32,542 bases of DNA from an uncultured Candidatus Melainabacteria bacterium (GTDB lineage Bacteria > Cyanobacteriota > Vampirovibrionia > Gastranaerophilales > Gastranaerophilaceae), in NCBI GenBank assembly GCA_949398305.1, contig CASLVD010000015.1, positions 1-32,542 of the forward strand. The letters run 5' to 3'. The position numbers were made by a program, and so were the translations under genes. This document shows, piece after piece, positions 1 through 7,312 of the stretch (position 1 is the stretch's first letter; every line of letters starts with the position of its first letter). Below the pieces are notes generated by a model. It was not told the origin of the DNA. It saw only the letters and a list, made by a program, of their open reading frames with translations, and made no database searches.

Positions 1-108
1 CACCCTGAACTGCGGATTTTGGTAAGAGTGCAGCGGCAGCGTAACTCGTCCTGGCAAGAGCTGCGTTGAGCCGGTCGAGCCGCCAATAATCCAAGACTGA
101 TTCAGGGT
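1..108. other. GC-rich foldable segment, possibly part of a structured RNA
   Basis: This stretch is much richer in G+C than its surroundings and folds into nested helices. An outer stem pairs 2-9 (ACCCTGAA) with 101-108 (TTCAGGGT). A second stem pairs 14-22 with 83-92, with one bulged base. An inner hairpin pairs 37-47 with 58-68 around a ten-base loop, with one mismatch. The inner hairpin contains two G-U wobbles if read on the plus strand, which would be mismatches on the minus strand, so plus is slightly favoured. It does not match tRNA, tmRNA, SRP RNA, 6S RNA or T-box landmarks that I can recall. The minus strand also has a short open frame running off the window edge. The identity is unknown. 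Confidence 0.35.
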
Positions 109-237
109 CTATTATAATTTGTCCGTTCAAACAGTACACGCTTTGTTACTGTTTCATTAACTACCCGTAATTATTCTACGTTATGGGGCAAAATTAATAG
201 TTATGTTTACATAATATTTTTTATTAAACCTTAATGG

Positions 238-266
238 TTTACATTAAGCTATGCTTTTACTATAAT
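238..266 (+). promoter_or_regulatory. Sigma-70-type promoter of glyS
   Basis: A -35 box TTTACA (238-243) and a perfect -10 box TATAAT (261-266) are separated by 17 bases. Transcription should start near 273, leaving a leader of about 30 bases before the glyS ATG, with an AAGGA-type ribosome binding site at about 290-294. Confidence 0.65.
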
Positions 267-304
267 CTTAATAGATTATAAGAAAACATAAGGATTAAAA
301 ATAG

Positions 305-2293
305 ATGAGTATTTATTTATTAGAAGTAGGGACAGAAGAATTACCATATAAGTTTATTCCGCAGGCAATTGAACAGTTAAACAGCGGATTTGCAAATTTT
401 CTAAACGATAATAAAGTTAAATTTTCTGATATAAAAGTTTATGCAACACCGCGCAGACTTGCCGTAATCATTGACGGTCTTGATACAAAAACCGCAGATG
501 AAGTAAAAATTGTAAAAGGTCCTATAAAAAACGTTGCATTCGATGAAAACGGAAACCTTACAAAAGCCGGCGAAGGTTTTGCAAGAAAAAACAATCTGGC
601 AAAAGAAGATTTATACGTTGAAGATAATTACCTTCATGCAAAAATTGTTGTAAAAGGTAAATCAATAGCAGAACTTTTACAGGAAAATGTACCGTCAATA
701 TTTATGAAACTTCAAGGTGCACACTTTATGAGATGGGGCTATAACGAAGCAAAATTCTCACGTCCAATTAAGTGGATTGTATCTGTTTTGGATAATGAAG
801 AAGTTAAAATTAAAATCATTGACAAAGAATCTTCAATCTATTCAAGAGGTCACAGGTTTGCCCAGCAGCAGGTTTTAATTAATAATCCTAAGGATTATGT
901 GGAAACTATGAGAAACGCTTGTGTAATCGTTGACCAAAACGAAAGAAAACAAGTTATTGTTGAAAAAGCAAAAGAAGAAGCTGCAAAAATCGGTGCAGAA
1001 CCTTATTACACAGACGATTTACTTGAAGAAGTTACATTCATTACCGAATATCCGGTTCCTGCACTTTGTGAATTTGATCCGAGATATCTTGATATTCCGG
1101 AAGAAGTAACAGTTACTGTTATGGCAGTTCATCAAAGATATTTTGCTCTTTATAAAGACGGCAAATTAACAAATAAATTCATCACTATGACAAACTACTT
1201 AGGTACTGAATTTGAAAATATCAAAGCCGGAAACGTAAGAGTAATTAAAGCAAGACTAGATGATGCCGTATTTTTCTTCAATGAAGATACTAAAAAACCT
1301 TTAATTGATTACGTTGAATCTTTAAAAGGTATAACCTTTCAAAAAGGCATGGGAACAATGTTTGATAAAACTCAAAGACTTATTAAATTATCAAACCGGA
1401 TTGCAAAAGACTTAAATATTGAATCTAAAGATATTGAAAGAACCGCAACCCTTTGTAAAGCCGATTTAACAACAAACCTTGTGTTTGAATTTACAGAACT
1501 TCAAGGATTTATCGGAGCAGATTATGCAAGAGTTTCAGGCGAAAACAATAAAGTCGTTGAAGGTATTAAAGAACACTACTTTCCGCTAAACGCTGAAAGC
1601 AATACTGCAAAAGGAATTGAAGGACAAATTGTCGGTATTGCAGATAAAATTGATACCGTTTGTGCAGTTTTTGCAGCAGGTAAAAAACCTACAGGTTCAT
1701 CAGACCCGCTTGGTGTTCGCCGTGCAGCACTAGGTGTTATCAGAACAATCCTTGATTCAGGTTTGAAAATCAATGTAGATAAATATATTAAAGAAGCATT
1801 ACAACTTCTTCCTGTACAAAGAGATTGCGCTGATGAAGTTAACGAATTCTTTATCCAAAGAATGATTATTTTCTTGAGCGAAAAATATAATAAAAATATT
1901 CTTGAAGCATGCTCTATGAAAAACCCACTGGTTGATATTGCTGATTATGTTGAAAGAGTAAAAGTTGTTAAAGAGCTTAACTCACCACAACTTTTAGAAA
2001 ACGCTAATCGTGTAATAAGAATTCTGAAAGACACAAGCGTAGATTCAATCAACGAAAGCTTCTTCAAAGAATCTGCAGAAAAAGATTTATATGACGCTGT
2101 AAAAAAATTGAACGATAATGTTGATTATAAAACATATCTCACAGAGCTTGAAAATCTTAATCCGTATGTAACAAAATTCTTTGATGATGTACTTGTCATG
2201 GATAAAGATGAAAATGTTAAGAAAAACAGACTTGCTTTGTTAACATTACTAAGAAAAAAATACGATTACTTAACAGACTTTAGCAAGGTATAA
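305..2293 (+). CDS. glyS: Glycine--tRNA ligase beta subunit
   Basis: Beta subunit of the heterotetrameric (alpha2-beta2) bacterial glycyl-tRNA synthetase, which charges tRNA-Gly in the cytoplasm. The protein is 662 residues against about 690 in E. coli. Family landmarks are visible: the N-terminal LLEVGTEELP motif, GEGFARKN near residue 95, MRWG near 139, YARVSGENNKVVEGIKEHYFP-type signature near 407, and SDPLGVRRAALGVIRTIL near 465. The ATG lies ten bases after an AAGGA ribosome binding site and downstream of a good promoter. The alpha subunit gene glyQ, often adjacent, is not in this window, and the bases just upstream do not encode a GlyQ C-terminus, so the two genes are either separated or divided by the GC-rich element. 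Confidence 0.97.
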   Translation: MSIYLLEVGTEELPYKFIPQAIEQLNSGFANFLNDNKVKFSDIKVYATPRRLAVIIDGLDTKTADEVKIVKGPIKNVAFDENGNLTKAGEGFARKNNLAKEDLYVEDNYLHAKIVVKGKSIAELLQENVPSIFMKLQGAHFMRWGYNEAKFSRPIKWIVSVLDNEEVKIKIIDKESSIYSRGHRFAQQQVLINNPKDYVETMRNACVIVDQNERKQVIVEKAKEEAAKIGAEPYYTDDLLEEVTFITEYPVPALCEFDPRYLDIPEEVTVTVMAVHQRYFALYKDGKLTNKFITMTNYLGTEFENIKAGNVRVIKARLDDAVFFFNEDTKKPLIDYVESLKGITFQKGMGTMFDKTQRLIKLSNRIAKDLNIESKDIERTATLCKADLTTNLVFEFTELQGFIGADYARVSGENNKVVEGIKEHYFPLNAESNTAKGIEGQIVGIADKIDTVCAVFAAGKKPTGSSDPLGVRRAALGVIRTILDSGLKINVDKYIKEALQLLPVQRDCADEVNEFFIQRMIIFLSEKYNKNILEACSMKNPLVDIADYVERVKVVKELNSPQLLENANRVIRILKDTSVDSINESFFKESAEKDLYDAVKKLNDNVDYKTYLTELENLNPYVTKFFDDVLVMDKDENVKKNRLALLTLLRKKYDYLTDFSKV

Positions 2294-2405
2294 CAAGCAT
2301 TTCAAGTATAATGTTAAATTTTGTAACGTTCAATTGTTAAAAAGTCAATTATTTTTTTCAGGATACTTTAAAATTATACAAGAAGGCAAAACGTAGAGGT
2401 AGAAA

Positions 2406-2723
2406 ATGTTCGACCGAATGAAAAATTTAAAATTAGTTCAAAAACTAAAGGAAACCGTAAGCCCTAGACTTAGATGGCTTTCATTTTCCAATAAAAATAA
2501 ATTAGATAAAAGCACCACAGATTATTTAGAAGCAATTACAGGTGTTGATAATCTAAAATCACTTTCTGACGACCAAGAGCTGGAAGCAATGGTCAGAGCC
2601 CAACTCAAAGAAGAATTTCCAAGCATTGAAAGCATGAAATCTTACGAGTTGTTAGTCGATGCAGTAATGCATAATATTAGAACAAAACAGCTTCAAGCCG
2701 AAGATAATCTTGACATTGAATAA
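2406..2723 (+). CDS. Hypothetical protein, 105 aa
   Basis: I do not recognise this small soluble protein. It is charged, has no signal peptide or membrane segment, and looks largely helical. It starts MFDRMKNLKLVQ and ends in an acidic tail. The ATG has an AGAGGT ribosome binding site about five to ten bases upstream. It sits 112 bases after glyS in the same direction and is closed by a strong hairpin terminator at 2750-2779, so it could be the last gene of a glyS transcript or have its own promoter. Reading frame quality and codon use match the neighbours, so it is probably real. Confidence 0.7.
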   Translation: MFDRMKNLKLVQKLKETVSPRLRWLSFSNKNKLDKSTTDYLEAITGVDNLKSLSDDQELEAMVRAQLKEEFPSIESMKSYELLVDAVMHNIRTKQLQAEDNLDIE

Positions 2724-2749
2724 GATTATCACAAAATTTAAACAAAAAG

Positions 2750-2779
2750 ATAATACCTGTTGAGGGTATTATTTTTTTT
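2750..2779 (+). terminator. Rho-independent terminator
   Basis: A perfect eight-base-pair stem (2750-2757 with 2765-2772, ATAATACC/GGTATTAT) with a seven-base loop is followed by a run of T to 2779. It closes the 2406-2723 gene. Confidence 0.85.
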
Positions 2780-2780
2780 G

Positions 2781-2852
2781 CGGGGGGTAAATATTATAAG
2801 GTAAAGGATAGGGGCAAATATTGCTACCGGCTATTTCCAAGTCATCTCAATG
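2781..2852 (+). repeat. Dispersed G-run repeat, copy 1
   Basis: It begins with a G6 run (2782-2787), has a second G4 run (2811-2814), then TTGCTACC (2821-2828) and the block TATTTCCAAGTCATCTCAAT from 2832. Positions 2832-2852 (21 bases) are identical to the reverse complement of 21898-21918 inside the prepilin leader. The TTGCTACC...TTTCC(A/G)AGTCATC part is shared with 22073-22106. It lies between a terminator and the ribosome binding site of the 2875 gene. Confidence 0.7.
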
Positions 2853-2874
2853 ATTCAAATAAGAGGAGAATAAT

Positions 2875-3105
2875 ATGACAGCAATTATCGGAATAAAAGT
2901 TGAAAACAGACGAGAAGAAGCCTCAAAATTACAAGACATTTTAACAGAATACGGTTGTGTAATAAAAACCCGCATCGGGCTTCACGATATGGGGGAATAT
3001 AAATGTTTAAATTATGGAATTGTTTTGATTGAAGTAATTGATAAAATAAATGAAATATATGACAGACTAGCTCAAGAATGGCAAGTTCAAATAATGAGAT
3101 TCTGA
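2875..3105 (+). CDS. TM1266-like ACT-type small protein (putative iron-only hydrogenase system regulator family)
   Basis: A 76-residue protein that resembles the TM1266 family, short single-domain ACT/ferredoxin-like proteins often annotated as regulators of the [FeFe]-hydrogenase system. The supporting pattern is the opening IIGIKVENRREEASKLQDILTEY, then a central arginine-glycine turn (KTRIGLHD) and a hydrophobic strand (YGIVLIEVID) followed by a helix. Family members are about 75-85 residues, so length fits. The ATG follows a strong GAGGAG site (2863-2868) by six bases. No hydrogenase gene is in this window, so the link to hydrogenase is family knowledge only. The gene lies directly downstream of a repeat element and appears monocistronic. 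Confidence 0.6.
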   Translation: MTAIIGIKVENRREEASKLQDILTEYGCVIKTRIGLHDMGEYKCLNYGIVLIEVIDKINEIYDRLAQEWQVQIMRF

Positions 3106-3206
3106 AGTTATTTGATACTTTGAACAAATAATATATATTTAACCATTTACTACAAGTTTTAAAATTTGTAAAAAAAAGTATATAAACATGCGCAAAAAAA
3201 ATCTTG

Positions 3207-4727
3207 ATGTGGTTTCATGCTAAAGGGACTCACAACGAGATGATAAATCCAATCAATCAGTCTAATAACGTAAGTACCAGCATTTTTTATATCAATGATT
3301 ATCATGGCAAGTCCATCAATATGGAACGTACAATAAGCGCTTCAAACGCATTTGATGCCCGAAACAAAGATAAAAAAAATGTAGATACGTTTAAACTATC
3401 ATCCGGTGATATTATGATTGGAGAGGACTTTAAGACTAATCAGCTTGCGATAATGTTTCAAAAGATGATTGGAATTTGTGCATCAGCTGTCGGTAACCAC
3501 GAATACGATATGCAGGAAAAAATTAATACAATTCTGCCATTAATTGGTTATAAACTGCTTGCCGGAAACGTTAAAATAAACCCGAATAACCCTTGGAGCA
3601 GTGTAATTAAAGGTTCTATAGTCGAAGAAAGAAACGGACATAAATACGGAATTATCGGTACATCTCCAATTGATCTTGCAAAACGTACAAAAGAAGGTGT
3701 TATTCATCGCGACATTCACGTTAGCAAAGTAAAAGAAACAGTACAAGATGTTCAAAATGAAGTAAATAAACTTCAACATAAAGGTATAAATAAAATTATT
3801 TTACTTTCTCACCTTGGCTTTACTATGGATAAAATCATTGCTAATCAAACTCAAGGTATTGACGTAATCCTTGGCGGACATTCACATGACTTATTATTTG
3901 ATGTTAAAGAAGGTAAAAACCTCTTCTACTCAAAAACAGGTGAACCTGTTGTAATAACTCAAGGCGGCAGAGACGGCAAAAACTTCGGAATACTGAACCT
4001 TGAATTTGATAAAAACGGCATTATTAAAAAAGTCCAAAATAACGTTGGATACACCAAAAACTTTAAACGTAATATACCTGCCAAATACGTATTTGATAAG
4101 ATTTTTGGAGCTCGTGAAACCTACGGATATGTAAAATCCGCACCGCCTCCGCTATCTTTTGACTTGATAGAACCGAATCCGCATGCTTACTTTATTACAG
4201 ACTGCATAAGAAAAGATTTAGACTGTGATATTGCAATCTTACCATCATCAAATATTCGCGGCTACTTTGAACCGGGAAAAATTGACACAAGAATCTTAAC
4301 TGATATTCTTCCATTCCAAAATAAACTTTATAGAATAAGCTACAGCGAAAAAGATATTGTTGAAGGTTTTAAGCAAGCTGCAAAATCATTCACAAATGTT
4401 GCAAATAAACCGGGAATCTTCTACGCTTCAGGTTTAAAATACACTGTAACAAACGCCGGCAGAATCCATTCTATGGCATTTATTGACAAAAACGGTAAAG
4501 AAACCCCGATTGATATAAATAATCCGAGAACAGACAAGTATTACGTAACAATCTTAAATGATTACTGTGCACAGGGTAATGACGGGTTTAAACACCTTAA
4601 CCAACCTGATAGAATACTTGAAAAATATTCTTTTGATGCAACAAAATGCATCAAAGCTATATTAAAACGAACTAAAGATCCGATTGATATTTATGACGAT
4701 GGCAGAATCCAGATTATTCCGGATTAG
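3207..4727 (+). CDS. 5'-nucleotidase / 2',3'-cyclic phosphodiesterase family metallophosphatase
   Basis: A two-domain protein of the UshA/5'-nucleotidase type. The N-terminal calcineurin-like metallophosphatase domain shows its metal-binding motifs in order: NDYHG near residue 30, SSGD near 67, GNHEYD near 96 and GGHSHD near 224. The C-terminal nucleotidase domain has SSNIRG near 350 and NDYCAQGNDGF near 450. It should hydrolyse nucleotides or related phosphate esters. Unlike classical UshA it has no signal peptide, so it may be cytoplasmic. The start is uncertain: ATG 3207 lacks a ribosome binding site, while the in-frame ATG at 3240 follows an AAAGGG at 3222-3227 with a long spacing, and the domain begins soon after it. 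The last 14 bases overlap the convergent membrane-protein gene. Confidence 0.88.
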   Translation: MWFHAKGTHNEMINPINQSNNVSTSIFYINDYHGKSINMERTISASNAFDARNKDKKNVDTFKLSSGDIMIGEDFKTNQLAIMFQKMIGICASAVGNHEYDMQEKINTILPLIGYKLLAGNVKINPNNPWSSVIKGSIVEERNGHKYGIIGTSPIDLAKRTKEGVIHRDIHVSKVKETVQDVQNEVNKLQHKGINKIILLSHLGFTMDKIIANQTQGIDVILGGHSHDLLFDVKEGKNLFYSKTGEPVVITQGGRDGKNFGILNLEFDKNGIIKKVQNNVGYTKNFKRNIPAKYVFDKIFGARETYGYVKSAPPPLSFDLIEPNPHAYFITDCIRKDLDCDIAILPSSNIRGYFEPGKIDTRILTDILPFQNKLYRISYSEKDIVEGFKQAAKSFTNVANKPGIFYASGLKYTVTNAGRIHSMAFIDKNGKETPIDINNPRTDKYYVTILNDYCAQGNDGFKHLNQPDRILEKYSFDATKCIKAILKRTKDPIDIYDDGRIQIIPD

Positions 4728-5481
4728 TTTTAATAAGCTCTGCCAATCCTCTGCTTAAAACATATTTTAAAATAATAGCAAAATATACCCCCAGACATAA
4801 AGCCGCAAGTTGTAATCCTAATTTTAAAGCCTCAACTTGTACAAATTTAACGCTGAAAAATATTCCTGCAATAATTCCAGCAGGGATTAGCGAAATTACA
4901 AAAAGTTCGACAAATAAATAAATTACTCCGCCTAAATATTTTTCTAAAAATAAAAAAATCCGTCTTGGTAAAAAATATTTTCTTTCATATTTAAAATCTT
5001 TCGAAAAATCAATCAATATAAGATATAAAAACGGAGTTAAACATATTACAACAGATGCAAAAAGGTAATATAATCCGACATGCCCAACTGACATTAAAAC
5101 AGCAGTTCCTACAGCCGCAAATATTGCCATATAAACATGCCAGAGAACAATCATCGGGAAAACCTTCAAAATAACAACAAACGGTTCTAAATTAAACTCG
5201 ACAAGCGAACCGTCTCCGCCATTTAAAACAGAATTTATATAACGATATCTATATCCGAGCAAATAAATTAAAATTAAAAATCCGAAAAACATATCCAGCC
5301 ATAATTCTAAAGAAGATGACGGCGGCACTGAAAAGAAATTTACCAGTAACTTATTCCATAAAACTGAAAATACATTGTTTAAAAGAATTACCATAATACC
5401 TATTAACGAAAATAGTGATATATGATTTTGCAATACATTTCTGCCTGAATATAATTGTTTTAGATAATCAAAAGTTTTCAT
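4714..5481 (-). CDS. Hypothetical multi-pass membrane protein, 255 aa
   Basis: About six hydrophobic segments alternate with short charged loops. The layout is a soluble N-terminus (MKTFDYLKQLYSGRN), a first membrane helix near residues 22-45, a second near 65-80, then three or four more to about residue 240. It resembles the general Yip1/DUF4013-style small polytopic proteins, but I do not recognise a specific family. The ATG is preceded by an AGAGAG-type site and by a promoter whose -35 box (TTGCAA, 5526-5531) is self-complementary and shared with the region in front of prfB. It is convergent with, and overlaps by 14 bases, the 3' end of the 5'-nucleotidase gene. Confidence 0.75.
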   Translation of the reverse strand: MKTFDYLKQLYSGRNVLQNHISLFSLIGIMVILLNNVFSVLWNKLLVNFFSVPPSSSLELWLDMFFGFLILIYLLGYRYRYINSVLNGGDGSLVEFNLEPFVVILKVFPMIVLWHVYMAIFAAVGTAVLMSVGHVGLYYLFASVVICLTPFLYLILIDFSKDFKYERKYFLPRRIFLFLEKYLGGVIYLFVELFVISLIPAGIIAGIFFSVKFVQVEALKLGLQLAALCLGVYFAIILKYVLSRGLAELIKTNPE

Positions 5482-5503
5482 TTATTTACTCTCTCTTTAA
5501 ATA

Positions 5504-5531
5504 ATTATATCAACACCAATATCAATTGCAA
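5504..5531 (-). promoter_or_regulatory. Promoter of the 4714-5481 gene
   Basis: On the minus strand, a -35 TTGCAA (5531-5526) and a -10 TATAAT (5509-5504) are separated by 16 bases. Because TTGCAA is its own reverse complement, the same hexamer could serve as an upstream element for prfB transcription, but its 14-base spacing to TATACA at 5546-5551 is short. Confidence 0.55.
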
Positions 5532-5559
5532 GCAGGCATTTTTATTATACAATAGGGTC

Positions 5560-6646
5560 ATGGAAACAGAATTAAAGCAGGAACTGAATAGTATAACAGA
5601 GCGAATCTCTAAACTTAAGGAGTGTCTTTGACCTTGATAAGTTAAAAGAAGAACTTATTTCATTAGAAACAGAAATGCAAAAACCTGAAATTTGGTCAGA
5701 CACATCAAAAGCCACAAAAATAGGACAGCAAGTTAAAGATATAAAAGATATTTTAAATAAATTTAATTTCTGGGATTCTGTTATAGAAGATAGTTACGCT
5801 GCAATTGAGCTTTCTGATGAGGATTTAATAAAGGATTCTTTATCTCAGCTTAAAGTCATTAACATTGAACTTGAAAAATTTGAACTGGAACAAATGTTAT
5901 CAGGCGAATACGACTGCGCAGATGCTATTCTTACAATAAATTCAGGAGCAGGCGGAACTGATGCTCAAGACTGGGCAAATATGCTTTTGAGAATGTATCT
6001 AAGATGGGTAGAAAAAAGAGGCTGGAAATCAGAACTTCTGGATAAGCTTGACGGTGAAGAAGCCGGAATAAAGTCTGCTACAATAAAAATCAGCGGTAAA
6101 TATGCTTTTGGCTATTCAAAAGCCGAAAAAGGCGTACACAGGCTTGTAAGAATTTCTCCGTTTAATGCAAACGGCAAACGCCAGACAAGTTTTGCCTCAG
6201 TTGAGGTTTCTCCTATAATTGAAGATTTTGAAAAAACAATTACAATCCCGCCTGATGATTTAGAAATTACCACAATGCGTTCAGGAGGCGCTGGCGGGCA
6301 AAATGTTAATAAAGTAGAAACCGCCGTTAGAATATTGCATAAACCGTCAGGAATTGTCGTAAAATGCCAACAGGAACGCTCTCAATTACAAAATAAAGAA
6401 TATGCAATGCAAATTCTTGTATCTAAGCTTTTAGCAATTAAAGAAGCAGAATATGAAGCAAAAATGTCAGAATTAAAAGGCGAAAACGCTGACATTAATT
6501 TCGGCTCTCAAATTCGTTCATACGTATTTCATCCGTACAAAATGGTAAAAGACCATAGAACATCATACGAAACAGGTAATGTTGATGCTGTTATGGATGG
6601 TGAACTTGATGAATTTGTAGAAAGCTTCCTAAGACAAAATAAATAA
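5560..6646 (+). CDS. prfB: Peptide chain release factor 2, with programmed +1 frameshift
   Basis: RF2 releases nascent peptides at UGA and UAA stops. Translation starts at ATG 5560, reads 23 codons to CTT (5626-5628), meets an in-frame TGA at 5629-5631, and continues after a +1 shift at GAC (5630). The site AAGGAGTGTCTTTGAC has all elements of the classic autoregulatory RF2 frameshift: an internal Shine-Dalgarno-like AAGGAG, the slippery CTT and a weak TGAC stop. The joined product is 361 residues; E. coli RF2 is 365. Visible landmarks are the LKECL-DLD junction (E. coli LRGYLDYD), the stop-recognition SPF tripeptide in [12 protein letters not shown], and the catalytic GGQ in [16 protein letters not shown]. 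Frame prediction without the shift would start wrongly at 5675. It ends three bases from a convergent gene. Confidence 0.96.
5616..5632 (+). promoter_or_regulatory. RF2 programmed frameshift site
   Basis: TAAGGAGTGTCTTTGAC combines a Shine-Dalgarno-like AAGGAG, a three-base spacer (TGT), the slippery codon CTT and the stop TGA followed by C. When RF2 is scarce, ribosomes pause at TGA and shift +1 to read GAC, making full-length RF2. This is a well-established feedback loop for this family. Confidence 0.94.
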
Positions 6647-6648
6647 AA

Positions 6649-7212
6649 CTATTTAGCTATCATAAGTATTACATCTTCAACTGAATTTGGTGAAGCTTTT
6701 ATACCATTTGAATACATCCACAAAACACCTCTTTCTTTAGGCAGAAGTGTATTTTTATCACTGAAATATTTATTTGTTCCGTAATTAAACCCGTTTACAT
6801 CAATTACAACTTTACCGCAAGCAGTAGATGCATTAATCTTTGAAGGCACAGAAGGCACCGGTGTACAAGTATCTTTCAGCTTATAAAACTTAGCCTCATA
6901 ATTATAAGGAATACGTAATTTTCCGTTGAAATTTTCATAATTTCCGGGAATCAAAAATCCGCCATCAATCTTTTTTCCGGTAGACGGAATCACATTGTAA
7001 TTTAAAACATCATTATATCTTGTATATTTGTTACCAGTAGTTTTAGCTTTATATTCTAATGTATTATTCAAAAGTTCATACATCTGCTTAAAAATCTGCA
7101 TATTTTTATCCATATCCGAATTATAAGTACTTGCCTTGTATTGCTCATTTGCACTAACAGACAGGGTCGCAATACTTAAAACCATAATCAAACTAATTAA
7201 AAACTTTTTCAT
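6649..7212 (-). CDS. Secreted protein with pilin-like C-terminal region
   Basis: A 187-residue protein with a clear Sec signal peptide (MKKFLISLIMVLSIATLSVSA, cleaved after the last Ala). The mature part has a helical start followed by a region with two cysteines (DTCTPVPSV and STACGKVVIDVNGFNYG). The CGKVVIDVNG stretch resembles the C-terminal part of prepilin-like proteins, although the type III N-terminal pilin motif is absent. I do not recognise a named family. A frame extends 13 codons further upstream, but ATG 7212 is preferred because it starts the signal peptide and follows AGAGG by nine bases. It has its own promoter, which overlaps the divergent promoter of the next gene. Confidence 0.72.
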   Translation of the reverse strand: MKKFLISLIMVLSIATLSVSANEQYKASTYNSDMDKNMQIFKQMYELLNNTLEYKAKTTGNKYTRYNDVLNYNVIPSTGKKIDGGFLIPGNYENFNGKLRIPYNYEAKFYKLKDTCTPVPSVPSKINASTACGKVVIDVNGFNYGTNKYFSDKNTLLPKERGVLWMYSNGIKASPNSVEDVILMIAK

Positions 7213-7241
7213 AATATAAAACCTCTCATAACAACAACGAT

Positions 7242-7270
7242 AATATATCATAATTTGTTCAAAATCTCAA
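7242..7270 (-). promoter_or_regulatory. Promoter of the secreted-protein gene
   Basis: On the minus strand, -35 TTGAGA (7270-7265) and -10 TATATT (7247-7242) are separated by 17 bases. The -35 element lies inside the spacer of the divergent plus-strand promoter. Confidence 0.55.
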
Positions 7271-7283
7271 ATTATGATATACT
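7255..7283 (+). promoter_or_regulatory. Promoter of the methyltransferase-like gene
   Basis: A -35 TTGTTC (7255-7260) and a -10 TATACT (7278-7283) are separated by 17 bases. It overlaps the minus-strand promoter of 6649-7212, so polymerase binding at the two should be mutually exclusive. Transcription should start near 7290, with the GAGGAAA site at 7301-7307. Confidence 0.5.
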
Positions 7284-7312
7284 TATTAAGTATTTTGGAT
7301 GAGGAAATTTAA

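Noticed and set aside
1..108. RNase P RNA fragment (GGTAAGAGTGCA resembles a conserved P10/P11 stretch)
   Set aside because: The following conserved segments and the 3' end of RNase P RNA are missing, and the closing helix spans only 108 bases.
1..150. Open frame on the minus strand running off the left edge (contains VLDYWRLDRLNAALARTS)
   Set aside because: It has no ATG and no ribosome site, only a possible GTG, and its codon use is unlike neighbouring genes. It lies on the same bases as the paired helices, so it is more likely the complement of a structured element. It cannot be judged without the sequence beyond the edge.
2782..2787. CRISPR-like or direct-repeat array formed by the G-run repeats
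   Set aside because: The copies are not regularly spaced, are far apart, and no cas genes are present.
5675..6646. Shorter prfB starting at ATG 5675
   Set aside because: The RF2 N-terminus, the frameshift site and the TGA upstream show that translation starts at 5560.
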